From Sphingosinicella microcystinivorans (GTDB taxonomy: Bacteria; Pseudomonadota; Alphaproteobacteria; Sphingomonadales; Sphingomonadaceae), in the NCBI RefSeq assembly GCF_027941835.1, contig NZ_CP116005.1, positions 1,999,501-2,063,500 of the forward strand: 64,000 nt of DNA, read 5' to 3'. The position numbers were made by a program, and so were the translations under genes. Shown here one piece after another: positions 28,883-37,579 of the stretch. Each line of letters opens with the position of its first letter. The first letter of the stretch is position 1. The notes beneath the pieces are model-generated. The model worked only from the letters and a program-made list of their open reading frames with translations, ran no database searches and had not been told where the DNA came from.

Positions 28883-29716
28883 ATGTCTCAGCCGGTAACC
28901 GATGACGCAGACGCGTTGAGAGGTCTGGATTTCAGGCATCTTCGGCTCGTTCGCAGCGGCGTGCGTCTGGACGTGCAGTTGAACAGGCCCGACGCCGCAA
29001 ACAGTCTCAATGATCGTCTTATCATGGAACTCGGCCGGTTGTTCTCCGCCCTCTATTGGCGCCACGACATACGCCTCGTCACGCTCTCCGCTGCTGGCAA
29101 GCATTTCTGCGCCGGGCTCGATATGAAAGAGCGCAAGGGCCGCGCGGATCCGACGGTGAACGGCGCGCTGGTGGCGCAGCGCAGGATCAGCGAGATCGTG
29201 ATCGCAATGCGGCGATGCCCGCAGCCAATTATCGCACGGCTGAACGGCGCCGCCAGCGGCGGAGGTTTTGCAATTGCACTCGCCGCGGACATCCGGATCG
29301 CGACGCCTGACCTCAGAATGAACGCCGCCTTTGTAAAAATCGGACTGAGCGGCTGCGATATCGGCGTCAGCTATTTTCTTCCGCGTATCGCCGGTGCGGG
29401 GGTGGCATCGGAGTTCTTGCTCACGGGACGTTTCATGGACGCAGAGCGGGCCTTGCGTGCAGGACTGGTGTCTGCGGTCGCACCGGACGATGAACTGGAC
29501 GTGATCATGGAGGGCTTCGTCGAGGACATGCTGGCGACCTCTCCGCTCGGCTTGCGGCTCACCAAGGAAGCGCTCAACATCGCCATCGACGCGGCCGGGC
29601 TCGAACAGGTCGTGGCCATGGAAGATCGCAACCAGATTCTGTGTACCTACGAACCGGATTTCGAGCAGGCGCTGGAAGCCTTCCGAAACCGTTCAGAACA
29701 GCGCGCCAGAAGCTGA
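28883..29716 (+). CDS. Enoyl-CoA hydratase/isomerase family protein
   Basis: A 277-residue crotonase with oxyanion loops KHFCAGLDMKERKG and LNGAASGGGFAIALAADI. The active-site segment reads IGLSGCDIGVSYFLPR, the GCDxG type found in many EchA proteins, where the usual hydratase Glu pair is not conserved. Hydratase, isomerase or hydrolase activity cannot be told apart. It follows the ABM gene by 70 bp and precedes the enolase-superfamily gene by 40 bp. Confidence 0.88.
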   Translation: MSQPVTDDADALRGLDFRHLRLVRSGVRLDVQLNRPDAANSLNDRLIMELGRLFSALYWRHDIRLVTLSAAGKHFCAGLDMKERKGRADPTVNGALVAQRRISEIVIAMRRCPQPIIARLNGAASGGGFAIALAADIRIATPDLRMNAAFVKIGLSGCDIGVSYFLPRIAGAGVASEFLLTGRFMDAERALRAGLVSAVAPDDELDVIMEGFVEDMLATSPLGLRLTKEALNIAIDAAGLEQVVAMEDRNQILCTYEPDFEQALEAFRNRSEQRARS

Positions 29717-29756
29717 GGCAAAAAAATTCAATCCATTCCTTCCGGAGGAACGATCC

Positions 29757-30896
29757 ATGAAAATCACAGGTATCAAGGCCCATATCCTGAAGCGCACGCC
29801 GCCGATCTACAAATGGAAGGAACAATGGGCTGCGCGCAGTCTCGATCACGTTCTCGTTCGGCTTCTGACGGATCAGCCCGGGATCGAGGGTCAATGCCTT
29901 ACCTACCTGATGAGTCCGATGGAGTTCAAATACGCACTTCCGGGCCTCCAGTCGGTTCTGGTGGGCCGCGACCCGCATGAAGTCGAGGCGATCTCGTTCG
30001 AGCTGACGGATCGGCTGGAACGTCCGACGCCCGTGGCGAGCGCCATCGACATTTGCCTCTGGGATCTCATCGGCAAGGCACATGGCGAGCCGATTTACCG
30101 ATTGCTGGGCGCCGCGCGCAATCGCATTCGCGCCTACGCCAGCACCTTCTACTACGAGACCCCGGAAGAGTACTGCAAGCTCGCGCTCGAGTGCCGGGAC
30201 CAGGGTTTTAACGCATACAAGATACATCCCTCGGGCATTCCGGAGAAGGATATCATCATCTGTCGCAAGGTTCGCGAGGCGGTCGGCGATACGATGGACC
30301 TGATGCTCGATCCCATCAATGAGTATGATCGGCAGGGTGCGCTCAAGGTCGGCCGGGTTCTCGATGAGCTTGATTTCTACTGGTATGAGACCCCGATTCC
30401 CGATTCCGATATTGAAGGCCTTCGTCTTTTGAGCCGTGAACTGGATTTGCCGGTCACGGCGGTGGAAAGCGTGAGTCAGGGACTTCGTGCCTATCCGCAA
30501 TATCTCGGCGCCGTCGATTCCATCCGTGCGATCGGCGACTGGATCGGCGGCATATCCGCCATGCGCAAGGCTGCGGCCTTCTGCGAAGCCAATCAGATCA
30601 AGTTCGAACCACACAGTTATGGCACGGTCAGCATCATGGCGGCGCACCTGCATGTCATGCTTGCAACGCACTATTGCGACTTCGTGGAAATCGCGGTGCC
30701 CAAGGGCTGCCTCGATATCGGCATGAAGGATACGCTGTGGATCGACAGCGACGGCTGGGTCAACGCGCCCACGAAGCCGGGCCTCGGTTACGAGGTCGAC
30801 ATGGAGGAAATCGAGCGTTTGACCGAGGAAGTGCTCGAAGTCGGCGCGATGGATGAATCGAGCCGTATTTCCGGGCGCAAGACGGCCTGGACCTGA
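29757..30896 (+). CDS. Mandelate racemase/muconate lactonizing enzyme-family protein with KxH motif
   Basis: A 379-residue enolase-superfamily enzyme starting after a strong CCGGAGGAACG site. Expected metal ligands are Asp185, Glu211 and Glu237, with Asp261 and His286 (EPHSYGT) forming a possible acid/base dyad. The second-strand motif is YKIHPSG, Lys155-x-His157, instead of the usual K-x-K. Such enzymes abstract the alpha-proton of a carboxylate for racemisation or dehydration of sugar acids and related acids. The KxH variant makes the reaction hard to predict. Confidence 0.88.
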   Translation: MKITGIKAHILKRTPPIYKWKEQWAARSLDHVLVRLLTDQPGIEGQCLTYLMSPMEFKYALPGLQSVLVGRDPHEVEAISFELTDRLERPTPVASAIDICLWDLIGKAHGEPIYRLLGAARNRIRAYASTFYYETPEEYCKLALECRDQGFNAYKIHPSGIPEKDIIICRKVREAVGDTMDLMLDPINEYDRQGALKVGRVLDELDFYWYETPIPDSDIEGLRLLSRELDLPVTAVESVSQGLRAYPQYLGAVDSIRAIGDWIGGISAMRKAAAFCEANQIKFEPHSYGTVSIMAAHLHVMLATHYCDFVEIAVPKGCLDIGMKDTLWIDSDGWVNAPTKPGLGYEVDMEEIERLTEEVLEVGAMDESSRISGRKTAWT

Positions 30897-30921
30897 GGCG
30901 AGCGGCGGAAGAAGCCAGACA

Positions 30922-33900
30922 ATGGATCGCAATGACCTCCTGCCGATAACGCTGAACAGCCGGTATACGGTTGAGAGTGGGCCGGTTTATCTGACCGGGG
31001 TTCAGGCCATGCTGCGCGTTCTGATCGATCAGACGCGTTCGGATCGTGCTGCGGGCCTGAATACGGCAGCGCTGGTCTCCGGCTATCCCGGTTCTCCTCT
31101 CGGCGGCGTCGACACCGAGATCATGCGTCACGCCCCGATCTTCGAGGCGGAGCAGGTGTTTCATCAACTCGGCCTCAACGAGGAGCTTGCAGCAACGGCG
31201 ATCTACGGCACCCAGATGCTGCATCAGGTGCCGAAGCCGAAGTATGATGGCGTCCTCGGCATGTGGTTCGGGAAGTCGCCGGGCGTCGACCGGGCGGCCG
31301 ACGCGTTCCATCATGCGAATTTTCACGGCACGGGAAGAAATGGCGGCGTGCTTGCCGTGGCGGGCGACGATCCGCATGCGCGCTCGACGATTCTGCCCTC
31401 CGATTCCAATACGATCTTCAGCAGCTTTTACATGCCCGTGCTTGCCCCGGGCAATGTTCAGGAAGTGCTGGATTATGGCCGTCATGGCTATGCGCTTTCC
31501 CGCGCAGCCGGGTTATGGGTCGGTTTCAAGCTGATTTCCGACATCGCCGACTCTTCGGCTACCGCGCTCGTCGGCCTTGATCGTGTGGCGCCCGTTGTTC
31601 CGGAGGTTGTCTACGATGGCCAGCCTTTCAAGCCCGCCTTCCATTCCAACGAGGCCGGTCCCCCGATGCTCGAGCGGGAGCGGGAAATCTATTATGGCCG
31701 GCTCGAAATTGCGCGCCGCTATGCCCGCCTCAACGGGCTCAACCGGATTGTCGGCGCGCGCGCGGGCGCTCGACGCGGTATTCTGACGGGCGGCAAGACC
31801 TACTACGATCTTCGTGAAGCTCTGAAGCTCCTCGGCATTGACGATGAGGCGCTCGACGCTCGCGGCATTCGTATTCTCAAAATGGGACTTCTCTATCCGT
31901 TCGACCGCGAAACCGCGCTCGAGTTCGCGGACGGCCTCGCCGACATTCTCGTCGTCGAAGACAAGCGTCCCTTCCTCGAACTCTTCCTGAAGGACGTGCT
32001 GTACGGCAGGCAGAGCATGCCGGGGATTTCGGGACGAAACGACACCGACGGCCGGCTTTTGCTGACGGCTTGCGGTGAGCTTTCGGTCGATATCATCAAG
32101 ACGGCGGTGGCCCGGTGGCTCGGGTTGGAGGTCTCCCAGCCGGCCGCGCCGGCCGCGAACCTCCCGCTTTCCACGACGCGGACACCCTATTTCTGCTCGG
32201 GCTGCCCCCACAACCGGTCGCTCCGTGTTCCGGAAGGTTCCGTCGTCGGCGCGGGAATCGGCTGCCACATCATGACCTTGTGGATGGGCAAGGTGATGGG
32301 AGAAGCAACCGGTTACACGCAGATGGGCGGCGAAGGCGCGCAATGGGTCGGGTTGCAGCGCTTCACCGGGACCAACCATTTTTTCCAGAATCTCGGCGAT
32401 GGGACGTATGCGCACTCCGGCAGCCTTGCGATCCGTTTCGCGGTCGCAGCCAGTGCGAACGTCACCTACAAGCTGCTGTACAATTCGGCAGTGGCGATGA
32501 CCGGCGGCCAGGACGTGTTTGCCGGCAAGACCGTTGCGGGGATCGTCGACCAGCTTGCTGCCGAAGGCGTTCAGCGTATCGTCATTACCACGGATGAGCC
32601 CGAGCGTTATCGGGGCAAGACGCTGCCGGCACTCGCCTCGGTCCGCCATCGGGACGAACTGCTGGAGGTCGAGCGGGAACTCGCCGCCGAGAATGGCGTC
32701 ACGGTGCTCATCAACGATCAGCAGTGTGCGGCGGAAAAGCGACGCTTGCGTAAGCGCGGCGCGCTGGAGAAAAAGCCGCTCAAGGTCTACATCAACGAGC
32801 GCATCTGCGAAGGATGTGGGGATTGCGGCGTCAAGTCGAATTGCCTCAGCGTGGAGCCTGTTGTCACGGAGTTCGGTCGGAAAACGCGGATCAACCAGAC
32901 GTCCTGCAATTCGGATTATTCCTGCCTGCTCGGCGATTGCCCGTCCTTCATGACTGTCGAAGGCGGAATGAACGAGGATCGGGTAGATTCCGTTGGTACT
33001 CCGTCCGTCACTCTTCCTGATTCCGATTGCCGCCTTTCCGACGATGGCTTTTCGATGCTGATGGCTGGTATCGGCGGCACGGGAGTCGTTACCGTCAACC
33101 AGATTCTCGGCATGGCGGCAGCGCTTGCGGGCTTGCATGTCCGCTCGATCGACCAGATCGGCTCGAGCCAGAAGGCGGGGCCGGTCGTCTCCATGCTCCA
33201 TGTCGATCGACAGCCGTTGGACGGCGCGGTCCGCATCGCGGCGGGGACGGCGGATACCTATCTTGCCTTCGATCTCCTCACGGCGGCGGATCCGGTGCAC
33301 CTCGCCGTGGCATCCAGCGACAGAACGGTGTTCGTGGGCAATACCGATGCGGTGCCTACGGGCGGAACGGTTACGGAGGTCGGTCTCCACTATCCGGAAA
33401 AGGAAGTGCTCGTTTCGCGCATTCGCGCGAATGTGCGGGAGGTGGCGTTTGCGATCGACGGCCTCCATGCTGCACGCCGTCTCTTCGGGAACGAGGTCGC
33501 CGCCAACATGATGATGATCGGTGCGGCCTATCAGGCCGGAGCGCTGCCGATTCCCGCTGTGGCAATAGAAGCTGCCATCGAAATGAACGGCGTGGCCGTA
33601 CAGACAAACATCGACGCTTTCCGGTGGGGGCGCTACGCGGTCATCGACCGTGTCGGCTTTGATGCTGCCGTGAATCGGCGGGACGGGCCGCCGATCACCT
33701 GGCCGGAGATTCCGGGGGCGTTCATTGCCCGTATCGGCGCCATTGCGCCGGACGAAGGGCTCGCAGAACGCATTTCAATTCGCGCCGGCGAACTGATTGC
33801 CTATCAGGATAGCGGATACGCTGACGACTATCTGCGTTTTCTGGAAGACGTCGCCGGGCGATCGGCAGGAATGGATCGTCATGCAGCCTTTATCGAAGCT

Positions 33901-34416
33901 GTTGCGCTGAATCTTTATAAGGTAATGGCCTACAAGGACGAGTACGAGGTCGCGCGACTGTTCGTGGAAGCGTATGACCGGGATCGTCATTCCGGCCGCC
34001 TCGGATCAGGTCAAAGCTTTGGCTGGTGGCTGCATCCGACTTTCCTGCGCAAGATTGGCGTCAACAGGAAGGTGCGTATGAGCCGCTGGTTCATACCGGT
34101 CGCGCGTCTTCTGGCGAAGGCAAAGCGGTTACGCGGAGGCCCCCTCGATCTGTTTGGCATCGGGATCATCCGCAGTCGCGAGAAAGCCCTCATTTCCGAC
34201 TATCGTGCGACTGTTCTTCGGGCACTGGAAAACGGGGGGCAGCCGTCCCTGCTCATTGATATCGCGAATCTGCCCGATGTGGTCCGCGGATATGAAGATG
34301 TGAAACTCCGCAACATCGAGACTTATAACGAACGCAAGGCGCAACTGATGTCGCAGGCGACCGGATCGAAGAGAGTATCGGACCCTGTCGACAAAATGGT
34401 TTCCCACTTGCACTAG
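30922..34416 (+). CDS. Indolepyruvate ferredoxin oxidoreductase family protein (fused alpha-gamma)
   Basis: A 1164-residue protein from the ATG at 30922 (MDRNDLLPITLNSRY) after GGCGGAAGAAGCC. N-terminal pyrimidine-binding and TPP-binding regions hold FCSGCPHNRS near residue 424 and GEGAQWVG. A ferredoxin-like cluster site CEGCGDCGVKSNC lies near 629 with further cysteines (SCLLGDCPSF), the gamma domain starts near 711 (MLMAGIGGTGVVTVNQ), and a DUF6537-type tail follows. The family decarboxylates aryl- or branched 2-oxoacids to acyl-CoA with reduction of ferredoxin or another carrier. It is the last intact gene of the cluster, 25 bp behind the enolase-type gene. Confidence 0.92.
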   Translation: MDRNDLLPITLNSRYTVESGPVYLTGVQAMLRVLIDQTRSDRAAGLNTAALVSGYPGSPLGGVDTEIMRHAPIFEAEQVFHQLGLNEELAATAIYGTQMLHQVPKPKYDGVLGMWFGKSPGVDRAADAFHHANFHGTGRNGGVLAVAGDDPHARSTILPSDSNTIFSSFYMPVLAPGNVQEVLDYGRHGYALSRAAGLWVGFKLISDIADSSATALVGLDRVAPVVPEVVYDGQPFKPAFHSNEAGPPMLEREREIYYGRLEIARRYARLNGLNRIVGARAGARRGILTGGKTYYDLREALKLLGIDDEALDARGIRILKMGLLYPFDRETALEFADGLADILVVEDKRPFLELFLKDVLYGRQSMPGISGRNDTDGRLLLTACGELSVDIIKTAVARWLGLEVSQPAAPAANLPLSTTRTPYFCSGCPHNRSLRVPEGSVVGAGIGCHIMTLWMGKVMGEATGYTQMGGEGAQWVGLQRFTGTNHFFQNLGDGTYAHSGSLAIRFAVAASANVTYKLLYNSAVAMTGGQDVFAGKTVAGIVDQLAAEGVQRIVITTDEPERYRGKTLPALASVRHRDELLEVERELAAENGVTVLINDQQCAAEKRRLRKRGALEKKPLKVYINERICEGCGDCGVKSNCLSVEPVVTEFGRKTRINQTSCNSDYSCLLGDCPSFMTVEGGMNEDRVDSVGTPSVTLPDSDCRLSDDGFSMLMAGIGGTGVVTVNQILGMAAALAGLHVRSIDQIGSSQKAGPVVSMLHVDRQPLDGAVRIAAGTADTYLAFDLLTAADPVHLAVASSDRTVFVGNTDAVPTGGTVTEVGLHYPEKEVLVSRIRANVREVAFAIDGLHAARRLFGNEVAANMMMIGAAYQAGALPIPAVAIEAAIEMNGVAVQTNIDAFRWGRYAVIDRVGFDAAVNRRDGPPITWPEIPGAFIARIGAIAPDEGLAERISIRAGELIAYQDSGYADDYLRFLEDVAGRSAGMDRHAAFIEAVALNLYKVMAYKDEYEVARLFVEAYDRDRHSGRLGSGQSFGWWLHPTFLRKIGVNRKVRMSRWFIPVARLLAKAKRLRGGPLDLFGIGIIRSREKALISDYRATVLRALENGGQPSLLIDIANLPDVVRGYEDVKLRNIETYNERKAQLMSQATGSKRVSDPVDKMVSHLH

Positions 34417-34660
34417 AAATTTTGCCCTTGATTGTTGCTATGTGGCACTGATGCCTTTCTAGGCCTGATATTCGTGCGACGATCTTCGCGTGGCGATATG
34501 CCAAATTGCGTCCGGTAAGCTTGGGAAAAGCTCGATTGTGATACGAACCCGTCGTGTTGGCAATTTCAAACATCGCCTGCCGAGTATCGGCGATCAGGAG
34601 CCTTGCGTGGGTCAATCTCACCTCGCGCGCGAACTCGGATGGCGTCATACTCTCCCCGGG
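34413..34660 (-). pseudogene. AraC-family regulator C-terminal remnant with frameshift
   Basis: Reading leftward, MTPSEFAREVRLTHARLLI, ADTRQAMFEIANTTG is the first AraC helix-turn-helix. At about 34547 one base is missing; in the next frame the sequence continues FVSQSSFSQAYRTQFGISPR and EDRR, a textbook second helix-turn-helix, to a TAG at 34413. The N-terminal effector domain is absent. Both truncation and frameshift make this a dead gene. It overlaps the stop of the oxidoreductase gene by two bases. Confidence 0.75.
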
Positions 34661-34694
34661 GCCGGTGCGCCGATGTGGGGAACGGTCCGGCCCG

Positions 34695-35170
34695 TCAGTC
34701 CTGGCGATGCTTGCGGAGTTTACGGGCGGCGGTTGCCGTTGACAGGCCGGTAAGCGCGGCGACCGAACGGGCCGTGCGCGCCGTTTTCGCGACATTGGCG
34801 AAGTAGCGGTGCTCAAACGCTTCGAACGCTTCCTTGTAACGCGCGAACGCCCCGGCTGGGCCAGGTCTTGCGGTGTTCCGGTCTTCGTCGTTGAAGACGA
34901 GGTGGCCCGCGGTCAGCACCGGTGAATCGGCGAGCGACGCCGAACGGAAGATCACGTTTTCGAGCTCGCGCACGTTACCCGGCCAATCGGCCGCCTGAAG
35001 CCGCTCGATCGCGCATTCGGAGAGCGACAGGCACGGCCGTCCGATGCGAACCGCTGAACGCGCGACGAACGATGCGGCAAGCTTCGGTATGTCTTCCCGG
35101 CGCTCGCACAGCGGCGGCGTGTAGATGTTGAGCACGTTGAGCCGAAACAGCAGGTCCGGCACGTCTTTCA
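34695..35170 (-). pseudogene. Sigma-54-dependent activator, C-terminal remnant
   Basis: The reading frame keeps only the end of an AAA+ enhancer-binding domain and the Fis-type DNA-binding helix: DLLFRLNVLNIYTPPLCERR, EDIPKLAASF, then DWPGNVRELENVIFR, and a C-terminal VAALTGLSTATAARKLRK. The Walker motifs, the sensor domain and the sigma-54 contact loop are gone; upstream of about 35170 the sequence changes to recombinase DNA on the other strand. It is therefore a decapitated regulator, probably once controlling the adjacent catabolic cluster (AcoR/FhlA-like type). Confidence 0.8.
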
Positions 35171-35174
35171 GCGC

Positions 35175-36219
35175 TATGCAGCATTGCTCTCGCTCCGTGC
35201 CGTTGCCGAGGAGCTTGCCCGGGATGGTTATCGCACGAAGCGGCGCGTTTATCGGGACGGGCGCATCGTCGGTGGTATCCCGTTCACAGTTGGACCGCTG
35301 GCTTACCTGCTGCAGAACCGTATTTACCTCGGCGAGGTCGTGCACGGGGGCCGCCATATCCCGGTGAGCACGAAGTCATCATTGACGCAGATCTTTGGAA
35401 CATCGTGCAGCAGAAGCTGGCATCGCGTGGTCCCGGCCTGTTCGCCGGGGAATGCCGCACGGGTAGTTCGCCGTTGATCGGTCTCCTGCACGATGGCATG
35501 GGGCGGCGCATGACGGCGACCCACGCGACGAGGGGGAGCAGGCGCTATCGCTACTACGTGACGCGCGAGCCATCGGGCGAGGAACCGGCATGGCGCATCG
35601 GTGCGCACGACATCGAGGCGATCGTCGAGGGGCGGGTCAAGGCACTTCTGTCGGACGCGGACCGCGTCCGGCGCATCGCGATCGGTATCGACCCCCGGCA
35701 GGCGGAGGCTGTGGCATGCGCGGCTGCGCAGATGGCAGGTGCAGCGCTGCTTCCGAAGATCTCTCATCTTGGTCTCCAGCGTATCGATCTCCACGAGGAC
35801 CGGGTCGACATGATGATCGGCGAGCGGGAGTTGCTCCGGGCCTGCGGCATGGCAGTCCCCGGTGATCACGACGCGGTGATCGCGATCGCGGCCTCCGTCA
35901 CCCGCGTGCGTCGTGGGAATGAACTGAAACTCGTCGTTCCGGGGCCCGGGGGCATGCCATCGCGAACGCCGGATCCCCAGCTCGTCGACCTCGTCGCCGA
36001 GGCATTCACCTTGAGGGAGACGATGTTGGCGACCGGAAAGCCGGTGAGCGTGGTTGCCGCGGAAGCTGGGAAGTGCCGCAAGCGTATGACGCGTCTGCTA
36101 CCGCTCGCGTGGCTTGCGCCCGACATCGTCGAGGCGATCGTCCAAGGTTCCCAGCCCAGCAGTTGCAGAACACCTTGCTTCCCATCCAGTGGCCGGAGCA
36201 GCGCACGGTGCAGCCCTGA
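35175..36219 (+). pseudogene. Large serine recombinase remnant, 5'-truncated and frameshifted
   Basis: Homology starts abruptly with LLSLRAVAEELARDGYRTKR (recombinase domain) and runs through LLQNRIYLGEVVHGGRHIP. Near 35365 the frame shifts to GEHEVIIDADLWNIVQQKLA, then continues through the zinc-ribbon-like region RYRYYVTREPSG to LAPDIVEAIVQG. Near 36150 a second shift is needed to reach PAQQLQNTLLPIQWPEQRT and the TGA at 36217. The catalytic N-terminal resolvase domain is missing. It is an inactive relic of a mobile element joined to the broken sigma-54 gene. Confidence 0.82.
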
Positions 36220-36256
36220 CCTGCAACATGGGGCGATGGACCAGCGCCTTCGAGCG

Positions 36257-36490
36257 CTGTTCTCGTTGCAGCGCTGCCGCATCAGCCCACCATCGCGCAT
36301 ACCGCAAATGGGGTCTGCATCATCGCCGATAGAGACACCGGGGAGATTTAGGCGCTGTCAGTCCCGAAACGGAGACGCTCTCGCCTCACGGCAGGATGAC
36401 CGCGCGTCCAAAGCCCGCAGAACTGCGCCGGTCTTTGCCTTGCTCCAAAAGCAAGCGCCTGAATGTGCTGGGTCTTAAAATGGGTGGTGC
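36257..36490 (+). repeat. 234-bp direct repeat, left copy (att-like)
   Basis: This segment matches 58904-59137 with no net length change and, by eye, roughly four bases in five identical. Its last ten bases TGGGTGGTGC are identical to those at the tRNA-Thr 3' end in the right copy. It lies just after the recombinase relic. The pattern fits the end of an integrated element plus its attachment core. Confidence 0.8.
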
Positions 36491-36611
36491 GTGGCGCAGT
36501 CCCAAGCGAATGGGTCTTTGGAGAGGAAAACGGGAAGATAATGGGAAAACCCGCTCCCACGGCGGCGGGCGCGTGGGGAAAGCGGCGGAGCTGCGTGCGT
36601 TTCGGGGCAAA

Positions 36612-36634
36612 TTCCCGTCTACAGAAAACGGGAA
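36612..36634. promoter_or_regulatory. Inverted repeat ahead of an unknown island gene
   Basis: Arms TTCCCGT (36612-36618) and ACGGGAA (36628-36634) are perfect 7-bp complements with a 9-base spacer, ten bases before the first possible start of the next gene. It may be an operator or a 5' hairpin. Confidence 0.35.
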
Positions 36635-36643
36635 CGTGCCGGT

Positions 36644-37492
36644 ATGGAAACGGCTATGCTGGCGGGCATGACGGCAGGTTTCCATGGAGAACCCGGACTT
36701 CCCGAGGTCAAGGAGCTGCGGACCCGGACGCTCGACCGCGCGAAGCGTCCCCGTGCGCCGCGCGGGCGGGCGGGCAAGCGCCGGATGGCGGCGCTCGGTT
36801 TCGAACCATGCCCGGTCGCGGACGAGTCTCTACCGCTGACCGAGGATGAACGCGCGAGGATCATGACGCCGCTGGCACTGGGCCGCTTCGATCCGGGCAT
36901 CGCGGTGAGGCTCGAGGAACTCAAGGCCGACTACCGCCGCTGGCGACAGCAGCCGCCAGCTTCGCGCGAGGAGGCTGCCTACGAGCTCGCGATGATCGCG
37001 CACCTCGCGTGGAAGCGGAAGCAGGCCGGTGCCGATGTCCGGGCCATCGAGGCCGCGCTCAGGAGGCTGGTCGATCGCCCCAACGACCATGCCCAGGCCC
37101 TGTTGTGGGCGGCATGGCTCCGTCATCCTCCCCCGACGGGCCCGGACCTGCGCCGCTACCTCGAGGGCAAGACCATCGACTGGGACCTCGTCGGCGAAGC
37201 CGCGGCCACGGCGTGGGGCGATACGCATGGCGGGGATATCCCCGATCCCACGCTGGAACTCGCAATCCAGCTGCTCGTCGAGCTGTTCGAGGCCACCGGC
37301 CGCACGGCCACGTGGTCGCGCCGAACGGAGGGGCCGATCAGCGGTGACGGTGAGCTACGCCAGCTTGCCGGTTCGGCGTGCGGCCGCTTCGTGGTGGCCT
37401 TCTTCGCGGCCGTCGATCCCGGCGTCAGCGAGACACATGCCTCGAACCTGCTGCGCGGATTGCTGCATCTCAGGCGCCAGCGTCGAGGCTGA
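36644..37492 (+). CDS. Hypothetical protein of the methyltransferase island
   Basis: A 282-residue protein beginning METAMLAGMTAGFHGEP; a start at 36668 (MTAGFHGEP) is equally possible. I do not recognise a family. It has a basic N-terminal 50 residues, then a mostly helical body (RARIMTPLALGRFDPGIAVR, EEAAYELAMIAHLAWKRKQ) and a basic C-terminus RRQRRG; there are no membrane segments or obvious catalytic motifs. Coding character is good throughout. It lies 87 bp ahead of the ParB-domain methyltransferase on the same strand and may belong to that unit. Confidence 0.65.
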   Translation: METAMLAGMTAGFHGEPGLPEVKELRTRTLDRAKRPRAPRGRAGKRRMAALGFEPCPVADESLPLTEDERARIMTPLALGRFDPGIAVRLEELKADYRRWRQQPPASREEAAYELAMIAHLAWKRKQAGADVRAIEAALRRLVDRPNDHAQALLWAAWLRHPPPTGPDLRRYLEGKTIDWDLVGEAAATAWGDTHGGDIPDPTLELAIQLLVELFEATGRTATWSRRTEGPISGDGELRQLAGSACGRFVVAFFAAVDPGVSETHASNLLRGLLHLRRQRRG

Positions 37493-37579
37493 GCCACCAC
37501 CTGTCCATTCTCTTGCATATTCCGACTCGGCCACGATCGTGGAGTTGGGAACCTCCATAATTCGTAGTGGAGGTTGAGA

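Noticed and set aside
34253-34816. A 187-codon minus-strand frame considered as an intact regulator
   Set aside because: Only the middle matches AraC; the rest is read out of frame, so it is better described as a frameshifted remnant.
36257-36490. The left repeat considered as a second tRNA-Thr fragment
   Set aside because: Only the last few bases match the tRNA. The anticodon arm and T-arm are absent, so it is an att-like repeat and not a tRNA pseudogene.
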